NCBI GenBank assembly: GCA_003427395.1
Contig: BFEA01000065.1
Coordinates: forward strand, 2,572,817 to 2,609,752
Length of the DNA: 36,936 bases
Direction of reading: 5' to 3'
Origin: Chara braunii
Lineage: Eukaryota > Streptophyta > Charophyceae > Charales > Characeae
Part shown: positions 1-9,333 of the stretch, piece after piece
Layout: every line of letters begins with the position of its first letter
How positions within the stretch are numbered: the first letter of the stretch is position 1
Program-made: the position numbers and the translations under genes
Notes under the pieces: model-generated
Told to the model about the DNA's origin: nothing
The model's input: the letters and a program-made list of their open reading frames with translations, nothing else
Database searches by the model: none

Positions 1-34
1 TTACTAAACCTATCAACTATGACCTGCGTAGCAC
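1..34. repeat. Copy of 17204-17237, placed before an adapter
   Basis: These 34 bases are identical to 17204-17237. They contain integrase code (minus strand) plus the first ten bases of the inverted-repeat element at 17228. They stop exactly at a Nextera junction, so they are probably one end of a circularised library fragment rather than true neighbours of base 73. Confidence 0.9.
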
Positions 35-72
35 CTGTCTCTTATACACATCTAGATGTGTATAAGAGACAG
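35..72. other. Nextera mate-pair junction adapter (artefact)
   Basis: Two 19-base Tn5 mosaic ends stand back to back: CTGTCTCTTATACACATCT at 35-53 and its reverse complement AGATGTGTATAAGAGACAG at 54-72. This 38-base palindrome is the junction adapter of Nextera mate-pair libraries. It is not genomic DNA, and the bases on either side should not be assumed to be adjacent in the genome. Confidence 0.97.
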
Positions 73-75
73 AGC

Positions 76-165
76 GTAGAGAGTCGAAGTCGAGTGCAGT
101 AGTGTAGAGTGGTGTCGTAGAGAGCCGAAGTCGAGAGCATTCGCGAAGAGAGTCGAAGTCGAGTT
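76..165. repeat. Short direct repeat, three copies
   Basis: A 17-base motif close to AGAGAGTCGAAGTCGAG occurs three times (about 78, 118 and 148), separated by unlike spacers of 13-25 bases. No coding potential is seen. Confidence 0.6.
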
Positions 166-299
166 AAAGTAGCGTCAAAGGCATGCGTAGGCATGCATAG
201 GTGGCCGTCAACCGGATTAGCCGTTTGGCCGCCTACCCCAAAATATATGTAGTGAAGTCCAAGTAGCATCATAAGCGGTTAACAGGCACCCCCACTTTT

Positions 300-679
300 C
301 AGCCCCAGTTAACCCCTCAACCCTGAAAAGTGCATTGGATGATTGGAGATCATTTTTTTCAGTTTTTTCTGTTTTTTTTTTCTCTTTTGCCCTGTTTTGT
401 TTTCGGTCAAGGTCTGCGTGTGCCAAGTTTGGTATTTGTTTGGGTCTTGGAGTTGACTCTTTTGGCTAGCCCTGAAAAAGCCTGAAAATCCTGAAAACTG
501 AAAAGAGTGAATTTTGCATGAATGACCTGACTTCTTCTTCTGCTTCTTCTTCTGCTGCTTCTTCTTCTTTCTCTCTTCTTTGGTCTCTATCTCTTGCAAG
601 TGCTTTCATTTCTTTCTCAATTGGGTGGCATTGTCTTTCATTGTGAATTTGCACTCTGGGAATGACAAGGATCGTAACA
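300..679 (+). mobile_element. Decayed 5' LTR, 3' portion
   Basis: The stretch has the pyrimidine-rich CTTCTT tract and the closing segment (GGCATTGT..., then GGATCGTAACA at 669-679) also found at the 3' ends of the LTRs ending at 2921, 23167, 31614 and 35873. A primer-site-like sequence follows at once, so this was a 5' LTR. Its 5' boundary is not visible and may be cut off by the adapter artefact. Confidence 0.55.
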
Positions 680-680
680 C

Positions 681-692
681 TGATATCAATCT
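681..692 (+). other. Degenerate tRNA-iMet primer-binding site
   Basis: TGATATCAATCT lies one base after the LTR end. It resembles the initiator tRNA-Met primer site TGGTATCAGAGC, seen better preserved at 23170. The sequence from here to 884 would be element leader; no frame is recognised in it. Confidence 0.4.
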
Positions 693-888
693 ATAGCCCC
701 CCCCTGATTATCAATCTCTAGCGCTAATTCTCTCCAACAGAGATCACAGCTGCTGGGGGTAATTACACCAATGTTTGATGCGCAAAAGCACATGACATTG
801 GGAGGGAACTCGAATGTTACCCTGAACCCGGGCCTAGATGGGATGCCAGGACGGACAGAGGCATAGAAGGCACAACTTGGGAGGAAGC

Positions 889-3037
889 TGCAATCAGACT
901 CACATTCATTCACACTTCACACGTATGCAAACAGGTTGCGCAGCAAACTGGCGCCAGGCGCCCACTCAGAACTCAGAGATATGGTACCAAGAACGCACTC
1001 AGATACAAGTTCACTTCACATGGCTATGGCGGCACATCGCCTGAACAACTCTCTATTCGTCACTCACTTGACACTGCTGTTCGCATACAGGATCACCCTG
1101 AATACCCCACACACAACACTCTGTACCCATGCACACACCCGCACACACCTACAGCTATGGCGGCTATGGCCGCTTCTACCCTATCGCTATGGCTAACTCC
1201 TTCTCGCCCACTTCGTCTTCCGGCTCACTGCAGACCACCTCGCACAAGTCGCTATGGCAGCGCTTCCGCATGGTTTACGCAGGAATCAATGAATGGCTGG
1301 GCGCTGCCCTCTGATTTATACTTCTGTAGCTCGCTGGTCTGGCCCCTTTTCCATCGGCCCATTGCGCACACAGTCACGTATGGTACTTGCTGGACTGGAC
1401 TGGGACTGACTGGACCGTACCGCTGACTGCATGGGGTTGGACCACAACCTCACTGCAGTTGCACTGCCAACACACTGAGGTTGGCTCCACCACTTGCCCA
1501 CTTGCCCACTTGCCTTTGCCTAACGTGAGCCTACTCCGAAAGGCCACTTCCGGAAGTCTGTAGACTTGGCCTTTCGGTACCGTAGCAGCTACGACCTTGA
1601 CCTTTCAGGACTGTAGCAGCTACGACCTTGACCCTTCGGACAGGCTACAGCTACGACTTCTAGAACTCACTAGGACTCCTATCCGACAGGTCTACAGATC
1701 GAACCCCTACCCCTACACCGACCTACGACAGACAACAACAACTGTCAAAACACTGGTCTGTGATAACCCGTCCAAACACGGACTGAAACACACAGCTGAT
1801 TTCTGAGTTTTGCTCATAGACTGAATGCCCTACTGAGTCCCCCGCCTGCTAAGTCTGTGTGTGTGTGTGCTTGCTGGACTGCATGTCTGTCTGAGTGCTG
1901 GTTGGCTTGCAGGTGTGACCGTGCCTGTCTGAGTGCTGGTTGGTATGAGTGTGTGTGTGTGTGGCCTGCCAGGGCACTTGTTCGTTCGTTGGGCCCTCAG
2001 GGCCGGTACTTNCCTGTGGCCGTGGCTTCGAAGGGTTGCAGCAGGGAAAAAGCACTCAAGTAGCGGGTAGGCCGGTACCGCACCCGGCAGGGGGGTAAAT
2101 ATGCAGGTACCGGAGGCCGAGCAGAAGAAGACAAAAGTGGCATTTTTAGAGGCTGGTAATGTAGGCTAGGTCTAGCGGGTACCAGTCTGAGTCTAGGGCC
2201 TGTAGGGGCAATATCAGAGTCTGCAATGATGTTCCCTCCAAAAGGAGGAAGGCGACACACTGGTGGAGCGCTGGAGGGAGCAACGCTGGGTTGGAGCTGC
2301 GCTGCTGGGGAGGAAGAAGAAGGACAAGAGGGAGGAAGGAGGAGGAAGGAAGAAGGAAGGGGGAGGAGCGCCAGGGGTACTTACCTGGCTATGGTGGCAG
2401 CCATCTTCATCACCTTGGTGGGCGCTGCAGCAAGGAGTCCCCAGCCGGGGAAAGCCACACCAAGAAGCTTCAGGGCAGGGTTGGACATGGTGGCCTGAGT
2501 CCGAGCTGCCATAGCTGCTTGGTGTTGTCCTTTGGGCATCGGAGCAAGGCATAGTAGTCCGCCATAGCCTCGGTCTATGTGTATGAAGAGTGGGAGAGGC
2601 GGCCATGGCTATGGTGGACCTTGAGTGATACCTGCAGTAGAAGAGGGACTCCGACATGATTCTGGACCAGTCATTCAACATTGTACTATTATTTCTTGTA
2701 TGAATAAGAGAAGGGGGAGATAAGGAGGAGGAGATTGTTGGGCGAAGAAGAAGAGCCTTGTCATCATCTTTGCTGGTGTACATCTTCTTCTTCTTCTTTC
2801 TCATCTCTTCTTCTTCTTCTACTGCTCTCTCTCCTCTGAAATTCATTCATTTCTTTCTGCAATTGGATGGCATTGTACTTCTCATTGGATGTGTATCTCG
2901 CAATTGGCCAGGGTCATAACAGGTCACGGGTTCAAACACTCGGGGTCAACACAGATACTGTACACAGGTAAGGTGGGAACTAGGGATCGAGCCCTGGGAT
3001 CTGCGCTCGCTACTGCTGACAGGTGAAAACCGTTTCA
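889..3037 (-). mobile_element. Solo LTR (about 982 bp) split by another LTR
   Basis: Bases 889-1758 plus 2926-3037 match the LTR at 15183-16171, which follows the minus-strand Ty3 pol. After removing the nested LTR and one GGTC copy the length is 982 bp, against 989 bp for the other copy. On the plus strand it starts TGCAATCAGAC and ends TTTCA. AAGC flanks it at 885-888 and 3038-3041, a 4-bp target duplication. No internal region remains, so it is a solo LTR from LTR-LTR recombination. Several 60-90-codon frames inside are not genes. Confidence 0.8.
1759..2921 (+). mobile_element. Solo LTR nested in the previous LTR
   Basis: This 1163-bp segment starts TGTGATAACCC and ends GGGTCATAACA, an imperfect inverted pair with TG...CA termini. 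GGTC stands on both sides (1755-1758 and 2922-2925). The related LTR at 15183 has a single GGTC at the matching place, which is an empty-site control. Its middle contains TG and purine-rich runs, and it ends with the CTTCTT tract and closing segment shared with the other LTRs. One ambiguous base lies at 2012. Confidence 0.85.
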
Positions 3038-3041
3038 AAGC

Positions 3042-3397
3042 CCTCCAGTCAGCAAATCATCCACGTGCATGCAGTCCAGCAAATTATCCACAGTACAGCC
3101 TCATTATGTGAAGGAACAAGCAAAACATCTGCGTGCTGTTCTCTATGAACTGAATGTCAGTGAAGTACTGGAGTGGTCATCTCGCACAAAATCCGTTTTC
3201 CTCACTCTCTTCTTGCTCTCTTTAACAAGTTGATGACATGAAAGAAAAACGCTAGAAGGCTAACACAAACACTTGACAGACAAGGAGATTGGCAGCAGCC
3301 GCGTCGTTTGATCATACAGGAAAGCGAAAAGTTGTGAACGGTAGGTAAAGATTGTTGAACTGCTCAGGAGGGAAAGTAGTCATCGACTCATCATTAC
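3042..3397. other. No recognised feature
   Basis: This stretch lies 3' of the SSU72 exon on the minus strand, so it should be intron. I read it on the minus strand for the expected last SSU72 exon, ending in an aromatic-rich FY tail, and did not find it. Nothing else is recognised. Confidence 0.5.
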
Positions 3398-3516
3398 CAT
3401 TTCGCACAAGTGCAACGCAAGCTTTGCTCCCACTGCTGCCTCTTCATGGTTGTCCTTAACATCGAGATTCACTACCAAGACACTCCTCAACGCCTTCTGC
3501 TCTCGGTTGTGCAGGT
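3398..3516 (-). CDS. SSU72 phosphatase homologue, penultimate coding exon
   Basis: Ssu72 is a small phosphatase that removes phosphate from Ser5 and Ser7 of the RNA polymerase II C-terminal domain and acts in 3'-end processing and termination. This 119-base exon encodes about 40 residues, with DLHNREQ followed by VLVVNLDVKDNHEEAAVGAK. The NREQ and VKDNHEEA blocks are diagnostic of the family's C-terminal half. The acceptor is TTCCAG just before ACCTGCAC and the donor is GAAATG then GTAATG. Its phase completes the codon split by the exon at 9334-9479. The frame is intact. The last exon of about 40 residues was not found and may lie beyond the left end, where the adapter artefact makes linkage uncertain. 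Confidence 0.85.
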
Positions 3517-3976
3517 CTGGAAGCACAAACCAAACATCCCGAAGGGACCCAAAAGCATCGTCACAAAAGCGAACCGAAGACACGCAGAAGAAAATAGGGG
3601 CATAGATCCATGTGATGCGCTATAAGCCTCCTTCAACATCAGTGCGATCAACGGTCACATTCTGATAAACCAAGAGTGCAGTCAGAGAAAATGCATCAGA
3701 AAAATAGCCGACAGGAAGGGTGGAAAATGAGGAGAACTGGAAAAAGCATGACCAAAAGTTATTGGTTTTGCTTTTAATGTGCCCCTGTTGCCAATTCTAC
3801 ACTGGCGATTATGGCGTCATTCTCAAGGTCATACACTTCAAGAATGTCGGTGAGATCACACCGTAATTTGCCAATCTGCTGATCCCCACTGTCTTTTGAC
3901 TGTGGGCTTAGAATGCTTGAAACATTGCCAGCGTGTAGTCCTTGCAGATGAAGCTCTCTTTTCTGCCCATGCCCAA

Positions 3977-4843
3977 TGCAAATAGCAATAAACCAAAATG
4001 CAACGTCTCACAGAAGACCGGATATCATTGGGCCAAAAGTGAAATCGGAATGCTAAGCAAGATCACACCAAATAGGAAAAATGAGGAAAGCATTGAAGTC
4101 TCTTGATAATCAACGCACTCCCAACGCCTCCAATCACCAACGCAACGACAGTGTAGCTCCCTACTGGCGGCTATCCGCCCAGACTACTGACAGACGCTCC
4201 TATCAACCTAGCCTACTATGTTACAACAGGTCCCACGCAGTGGAAGCCCAATCCCGCTTGAAGACTCTGATCGAACATCTTGCCTCCGACAATACCAGGT
4301 ACATGCCTCGTCACACTGCCCTCATCCCCTTCTCCTTCCTTTCTTCCACCAAGGTCCTCTGCAACTTCCACCATCCGGCGATGGAGCGCTCAGCCTGGCT
4401 ATGGCTGGCTCCCTCTTCTTCCTCGCTGCCACCGCAGCAGCTTCCTCCTCGGGAAGAGCACTCAGCTTCTGATCCTGCAATGCTGTCACACACAATGCCC
4501 AAACGTGTCTGCAGGCTGCGCCCTCCAGCCTTTTGTGCTGGCTGGAGAGGCTGAGCAGCCTCTGGCCTGGCTGCGCCCAGTCCCGGTACCCTGTGCCCAG
4601 GCGCTTTCCCAGAAACTGCACTGGCCCCTTCTAGAATCTGCACGAGGCCCAGTATCTGCAGCTAACCCGAAAGTTGGGCCTTCCAGCTAGTTGGAGATGC
4701 TGCACGTGCAGCAACCACCTGCGGGGGCCCAATTCTGCTAATGCAGGCCTAAAGTCAGGCTGGGGCTCCTCTTTAGCAGACCCGCCTTCACTTAGGCCGC
4801 ACTGGGCCTTTCCTTGGCACTGCCGAGGTCCTGAATCCTCGCA
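3977..4843 (-). mobile_element. 3' LTR of a truncated minus-strand Ty3 element
   Basis: It is 867 bp and belongs to the same family as the LTRs at 33665-34518, 8103-9156 and 13953-14965. On the minus strand it starts TGCGAGGATT directly after a polypurine tract and ends ATTTGCA. Shared blocks include a CAAGAGACTTC segment and a CTTCTGTGAGA segment near the 3' end. A polymerase C-terminus lies immediately upstream (4883-5089), as expected for a 3' LTR. The 110-157-codon frames read across it are not genes. Confidence 0.7.
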
Positions 4844-4857
4844 CTCCTTCCCCCTCT
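4844..4857 (-). other. Polypurine tract
   Basis: On the minus strand AGAGGGGGAAGGAG lies directly before the LTR start at 4843. This is the second-strand priming site expected at the 5' edge of a 3' LTR. Confidence 0.65.
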
Positions 4858-4882
4858 GATTTGAAAGTCCCGAGAGAAACAA

Positions 4883-5089
4883 TTAATCCACCTGCTGCTT
4901 CCCTCTCAAACTCCACTCATAGTGGGAGATGATCTGAGGGGCTGTCTTCATCAGCTCCTCTTGTACCACCAATCTTCCTTGGGATCCGTGGATGTTTGAC
5001 AGCCACTCTAAACCTTCACCGTGTTGGAACAAAATAGCTGGGAATTGTACTGCTGGTTTAAAAGGAACGCCCGCGAATGACGACCCCAT
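4883..5089 (-). pseudogene. Ty3 polyprotein C-terminal fragment
   Basis: The frame ends with VVQEELMKTAPQIISHYEWS and a stop at 4883. It matches the chromodomain-like tail at the end of the polyproteins ending near 16189, 30300 and 33650, which share the pattern W/RLFTRxELLKTA...YE. Integrase core, RT and gag are missing upstream, where the sequence runs into a (CT)n repeat. It is a dead 3' remnant. Confidence 0.6.
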
Positions 5090-5199
5090 GATGTGAGTGC
5101 GACCTACTACTGCAAGGATGTGCTAGGGTGAGAATGCTCCAATGGGAAAAAATCGGAGACTTTCAGGTGGATGTGTGCAGCCAGCATTCAAAACCAGAT

Positions 5200-5202
<3 letters not shown>

Positions 5203-5260
<58 letters not shown>
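5203..5260. repeat. (CT)n microsatellite
   Basis: About 29 uninterrupted CT units. Frames rich in Ser-Leu or Arg-Glu across it are artefacts of the repeat. Confidence 0.95.
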
Positions 5261-5264
<4 letters not shown>

Positions 5265-5365
5265 CTGTTCTTCATACCGCGCCGAATTCCATCGGGTTGA
5301 TTTTGGCCAGGCCAAAATTGACAGCCAGATTCAGCCCTGAATGCCATGTTGTATAACCGACCTGG

Positions 5366-5368
<3 letters not shown>

Positions 5369-5405
<37 letters not shown>
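5369..5405. repeat. (CT)n microsatellite
   Basis: About 18 CT units, 110 bases after the previous run. Confidence 0.95.
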
Positions 5406-5410
<5 letters not shown>

Positions 5411-5744
5411 TTACTTAGCCTGACACTGGCCAAAAACGTGGCCAGAGACAGTGGCAACCATTTCCAGACAGCATACCAGATGGAAGACCTGGCACAACTT
5501 GGCCGTCCTCAGCTCACACTCAAGACAACTGCACCACAATATTGACCTAATGAATTGGATTGGAGGTCCTCTGCAAGAAGGGGGAAAATCAAGGGCCTGC
5601 AACAGAGGGAACCTGATTCTGAGTGTACCTTTTGGTTTCACACAGATCTGGGAGTGCCAGCAAGGCCAAGCCAAGAGGAATCTCGGAAGCCAAAGGCTAG
5701 CTGAGAGTCAACCCTCCAGGACATGCAGAAAACAATGCCGGTCA

Positions 5745-5862
5745 GGGGTCCTTCGCCCTCAGTGGAACGTAGTGTGGGTGTCTAATAAACTTTCCAATGG
5801 AACCAAACTGATGCTCCCTGGAATGGACATGAAGCCAGGCCTATCAGGTCCTGTTTTAGTCG
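5745..5862. repeat. Dispersed repeat, copy 1 (with 7927-8065)
   Basis: It shares an ordered series of blocks with 7927-8065, including GGGGTCCTT, the segment ACTGATGCTCCCT and GGTCCTGTTTTA / GGCTCTGTTTTA. Copy 2 is followed by the target site of the solo LTR at 8103. Its nature is not recognised. Confidence 0.55.
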
Positions 5863-5906
5863 GGGGGGGGGGGGGGGCGGAGGAGGGGGAAAAAAAAAAA
5901 AAAAAA
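5861..5906. other. G16 run followed by A18 run
   Basis: A run of 16 G, a short GC-rich spacer and GGGGG, then about 18 A. It marks the end of the repeat at 5745 and may be a retroposon tail. The G runs could form a quadruplex, and run lengths may be assembly-dependent. Confidence 0.5.
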
Positions 5907-5924
5907 GTTAAAAAAACTTGTCAA

Positions 5925-6425
5925 TGTAGCTTGACGAATTCAGCAAATGGGGCCAGGTATTTTTTACCTCCTTATTAGGAAGAGCTTTAGCCATTAACAC
6001 ATCCATATTCTCGATAATCTGGTGCATAGCATCAATCTAGACCATTCCAAATCACCACCTCTCAGGGTATGTTCACGGCCCCCGAATCGCGACAAACTGG
6101 TGTATCCCAAAAAAAATATTATGGCATCACACAGCAGGAAAATGGGTCATAAAGTTTCAAAGTGAACAGAAGACGACGACCTGGAACATCCTTCGTGATC
6201 AAAACGATCAAAAGGGTTCCCCATCATTCATTGATAATATCAACCCTGAAGAGAAAGTCCTGGACACTTTTCTCCTATGCAATGTAAGGAGTACTAAGAA
6301 CCTTAGCAAAACAAATATCCTGAATTTTAGACGGCACGACAAGGCCTAAAATTTGATCCAGCAGAGTGGGCATGACAGTCCCGTTGAGACAGTGGATTCA
6401 AAATCTGCATCCTTACAACAGATTA
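5925..6425 (-). pseudogene. Unrecognised degenerate coding-like stretch
   Basis: On the minus strand one frame reads through about 80 codons from about 6390 to 6150 with two stops. After a shift a second piece, beginning at about 6030, runs about 40 codons. Composition is protein-like, with hydrophobic and charged blocks such as VPGRRLLFTLKLYD. I do not recognise the family, and it could be part of a LINE or another mobile element. It lies within the SSU72 intron. Confidence 0.2.
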
Positions 6426-6669
6426 CTCCGTCAAGCTTAAGGCTACAGGCTCTTCAATAAAAAACAAATGCCCCCTTGGCAGCAATTAAAAGAAGACGGA
6501 TGAGAGTGCTAGGGGGAAGATGCCACACAGAAAATGCGAATACCATAGCGGAAATTGAAGTTCCCAAGGCCAGCAAAGCTAGCAGTCTCCAAAGGCTGAT
6601 GATAGCTTACGTTGCGCCCTTCCGTTCACCTACCGGCTCCAAATCCAAAGGAAAGACTGTGACCTGAAC

Positions 6670-6960
6670 ATTCCTAACCGATTCACAATATGCCCAGACC
6701 AGGAACAGGAAGATGTCATCCGCTGCCTGGTTGAGTGCAGAGAGGGTACAGAGAAGAGGAAGATATCATCCACTGCCTGGTTGAGTGCAGAGAGGGTACA
6801 GAGTACGAGGGTAGAGCACGTGACATATGGAACCAACTATTAGCATCCACCTTTTTTCCTGAAGACCCTATCCTCCAAGTTCTCCTTTGGAGTAACATCC
6901 CCGCCCCAGCTCAGCAAGCCCAAGAGGTAGTGGTACGGAGAGCCGTCATTACTCTGGATG
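6670..6960 (+). pseudogene. LINE-like reverse transcriptase C-terminal scrap
   Basis: After removing a 50-bp tandem duplication the frame has a TICP segment, then EDIIHCLVEC, then RARDIWNQLL. That order (Cys, acidic patch, H-C-x4-C, then a Trp-rich helix) is typical of the zinc-binding tail that ends non-LTR reverse transcriptases. The 6476-6667 frame upstream may be its continuation. No RT catalytic motif is present. Family assignment rests on this short motif only. Confidence 0.4.
6707..6803. repeat. 50-bp tandem duplication
   Basis: Bases 6707-6756 are repeated with few changes at 6757-6803 (CATCCGCTGCCTGGTTGAGT versus CATCCACTGCCTGGTTGAGT). The duplication disrupts the frame of the LINE-like scrap. 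Confidence 0.85.
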
Positions 6961-7029
6961 ATACCAGAAGTCAAATGGATAAAGTATGGCCGGCTACCGA
7001 GAGGGTCACGGAAGCAAAGATCAACTGCA

Positions 7030-7508
7030 AGTTGAGAGGGACTGAAGGTGGCAATCCAGCAGAAAATAGGAGCTCTGAACACGAAAGCAAAACCAAATTT
7101 GAATGTCCCTAACTTAGGTAACCGTGAAGTGGCAACACTGCAGGGACAAGCGTGGTAGCTCACCTGGGTACAGCTCTCACCTGGGTACAGCTCTGGCGTT
7201 GCGACGGGGAAGTTGCGCGTTCAATTTTCTGCCAACCCTCAACCTCCCCTACGCACGATCGGTTGGTGCTAGGTTGGCACTTGTCCTCCGGCCTAGTACA
7301 GCGACGAATAGACAGATCAGTTGATGTAGCAGCTCAGTGGGTTGATCTAGGGTGCTGCAAGGGGGATGGGTCATCGAAGCAGACATCACCTCGAAGTGGA
7401 GATGACTTAAGGCAGCAATCCAGCAGAACCCGGAGATCTGGAAAATGAAAGCAAAACCGAATGTGAATGTACCTGGCTAGGAAACGGTAAGGTGGCAACA
7501 CTGCAGGG
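7030..7508 (+). repeat. Tandemly duplicated SINE-bearing segment, unit 1
   Basis: A unit of about 365 bp (7030-7395) is followed by a diverged second unit. The flanks align (GCAATCCAGCAGAA, GAAAGCAAAACC, CAACACTGCAGGGACAAG). Unit 1 holds an older SINE at about 7146 with A-box-like TGGTAGCTCACCTGG, B-box-like CGTTCAATTTT at 7218 and an internal duplication of CTCACCTGGGTACAG. Confidence 0.65.
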
Positions 7509-7691
7509 ACAAGTGTGGCAGCTCAGAGGGCTAGAGGTCTGGTGTTGCAACAGGGAGGTTGCGGGTTCGATTTTCTGTCGGCCCTCAACCTCCCCTGCGC
7601 ACGATCGGTTGGTCTACTGAGGTAGGACTGGGGGTGTGGGTGGATGGGGGCCTCATAAGGGGGTAGGACCCTACCAAAAAAAGAGAAAGAA
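7509..7691 (+). mobile_element. tRNA-derived SINE with 20-bp target duplication
   Basis: A 183-bp element flanked by an exact 20-base repeat, AAGGTGGCAACACTGCAGGG, at 7489-7508 and 7692-7711. It has an RNA polymerase III A-box-like TGGCAGCTCAGAGGG near its start and a B box GGTTCGATT at 7564-7572, then a tRNA-unrelated body and an A-rich tail (AAAAAAAGAGAAAGAA). The long exact duplication and A tail indicate LINE-driven target-primed insertion. Confidence 0.8.
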
Positions 7692-7926
7692 AAGGTGGCA
7701 ACACTGCAGGGGCTACAACTCAAATGGGAAGATTGGCATGATTCAGAAACGAGTTTCAGGCGGCAGGAGGGAAAATCGCAGGAATGGCAAGATTCGATAC
7801 GGACATACGGAGTGGTTGGGAGTAAGAAAAAGACAGGGCTGAAGAGTTTCTTGGGAGGGTCCAAGACCAGCCGACACACACCGCCAGACATGCAATCAAT
7901 CCTTCTCCAAGGAGTAATCAATGCTG

Positions 7927-8065
7927 TCTAGGGGTCCTTTCGGTGCAACCAAAGGAAGCGTCGGTGTGTGTTGTATGTAAGCAACCTTTTGACTTACCAA
8001 TCGAAAAGGAACCAGACTGATGCTCCCTAGAATAGGAAGGAGCTAGGACCGTAAGGCTCTGTTTT
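7927..8065. repeat. Dispersed repeat, copy 2 (with 5745-5862)
   Basis: See the copy at 5745. This copy is followed by GTTTTAACAAGAG and then the ATAT target site of the solo LTR at 8103. Confidence 0.5.
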
Positions 8066-8102
8066 AACAAGAGAGTAAAAATAAAACTGAACATGAAGAT
8101 AT

Positions 8103-9156
8103 TGCAAGGAACATGAGTATGGACGAAGCACAGAAATCCAGAATGCAAAATCACACTGAAGTCCAAGTGGTCAAAACCAGAGCAGGTAGCACAATGGAAC
8201 CGAGTAACCATCCAATTGAGAATGATACAGAAGAATCTTGAGTCAATGTCCAAGCCCAACAGGGCAACACCGACAGCATAACCCAATGTAGCTCTCTCTT
8301 GTGAATGGCGCCAGGCGCCCTATCTACTCTACAGACTAAGCCTACAACTACAGCAATGAAAGCAACCAGACAACTTGACTACCGGCGAGTGATGATGTCA
8401 ACACCAATGCCGACCTCCACCTCCACCAGGTACGTGTCCTCTTCACCCACACTCTCCCTTGTTACCTACACAGCGCCCTTCACCTCCGAAGAACCACCTT
8501 CGCCCTCACCTCTTCCGCGCACACAGGCAGCCCGGCTATGGCCGCCAGTGCCTTGCGCCCACAGGCAGCGCCCTACCGCCTAGCGCATGCCTGTCTCTCA
8601 CCTCCGCCTAGTGCAGCACAGCACCGCAGCTGCTCGCATTCGCGCAGCGTGCCGGCAATGCCCGCATTGGCCAAAAGATCCCTGCCCACTCGCCCTGCTT
8701 GCCTATATGTCAGTGCTGCGTGTGGGCGGCCTCCCTTCAGCCTGCGACTGCGCCCCAGTGGCTGAACCCAGCCCGATACAGTTGAGGCCCGGGGCAATGC
8801 AGTTGCGCCTCTTTCATCAAGGCCTGTGGCCAGATTCAGATAGTGGGACGATTTCCTTTTGGCATTTTCAGCCTCTATACCCAACATGCATTGTCGGCCT
8901 CACGTTCAAGTGCCCAGGGCCTAACTAACTCAGAGGCCCTGGGATGTCCACATTTGCAGAGATAAGAGACTCGGTGCACTCCAACCAACTGGCGTGCTGC
9001 AACTGTATGGACTCCGACTTCGGGAAATGTTTGCACAGAGGGCTCTTGTTGATTTGCTGGCCCGCCTTCACTTAGGGCGGGCACTAGGCTTGCTGGGGCC
9101 TTAGCCCAGAACATGTCCATCATGGCATGCCCCTTCTTGAGGGCTCAATCCTCACA
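8103..9156 (-). mobile_element. Solo LTR (1054 bp), ATAT duplication
   Basis: On the minus strand it starts TGTGAGGATT and ends CCTTGCA, matching the LTR family at 3977-4843, 13953-14965 and 33665-34518. ATAT stands on both sides (8099-8102 and 9157-9160). There is no internal region. Frames of 60-113 codons within it are not genes. It lies in the SSU72 intron in the same orientation as the gene. Confidence 0.8.
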
Positions 9157-9333
9157 ATATAAACATAAGATATAAAACACACACAAAAAAAAAAACAATC
9201 ATAACAATGTCTGGCAAATTCAGCAAAATTACATAGGCACCTTGACCACCCTTTCCTGCCTCACACACCTGTCACCCATGCCTCCCTCAGCCAGGGCGAA
9301 GAAGGAAAATGTGTCACGTCCACAAGTACTCAC

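Larger units (their letters stand above)
3517..9333 (-). other. SSU72 intron, 5817 bp, filled with mobile elements
   Basis: The donor is GTGAGTACTT after GAAG at 9334, and the acceptor TTCCAG is at about 3517-3522. Inside lie a truncated Ty3 3' end (3977-5110), two (CT)n runs, a LINE-like scrap, a duplicated tRNA-derived SINE and a solo LTR (8103-9156). The intron is the strongest evidence that this transposon-dense stretch is inside a transcribed host gene. Confidence 0.75.

Noticed and set aside
2214-2846. 210-codon minus-strand open frame
   Set aside because: It lies wholly within the solo LTR 1759-2921, antisense, and is made of low-complexity Lys/Glu/Ser codons.
3398-3583. Receptor-kinase C-lobe resemblance (EEAAVGAKLALHLCE)
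   Set aside because: The DLxxREQ and VKDNHEEA blocks and the phase match to 9334-9479 identify it as SSU72.
3774-4007. 77-codon minus-strand open frame with a kinase-like HAGN motif
   Set aside because: Its upstream part is the 3' end of the LTR at 3977-4843 and the rest lies in an intron; no other kinase motif.
4081-4690. Overlapping frames of 84-157 codons on both strands
   Set aside because: They lie in an LTR defined by its polypurine tract and by three relatives; GC-rich sequence leaves frames open by chance.
5123-5407. Open frames rich in Arg-Glu or Ser-Leu on both strands
   Set aside because: They arise from the (CT)n repeats; no other protein signal.
8305-8928. Overlapping open frames on both strands
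   Set aside because: They fall within the solo LTR 8103-9156.
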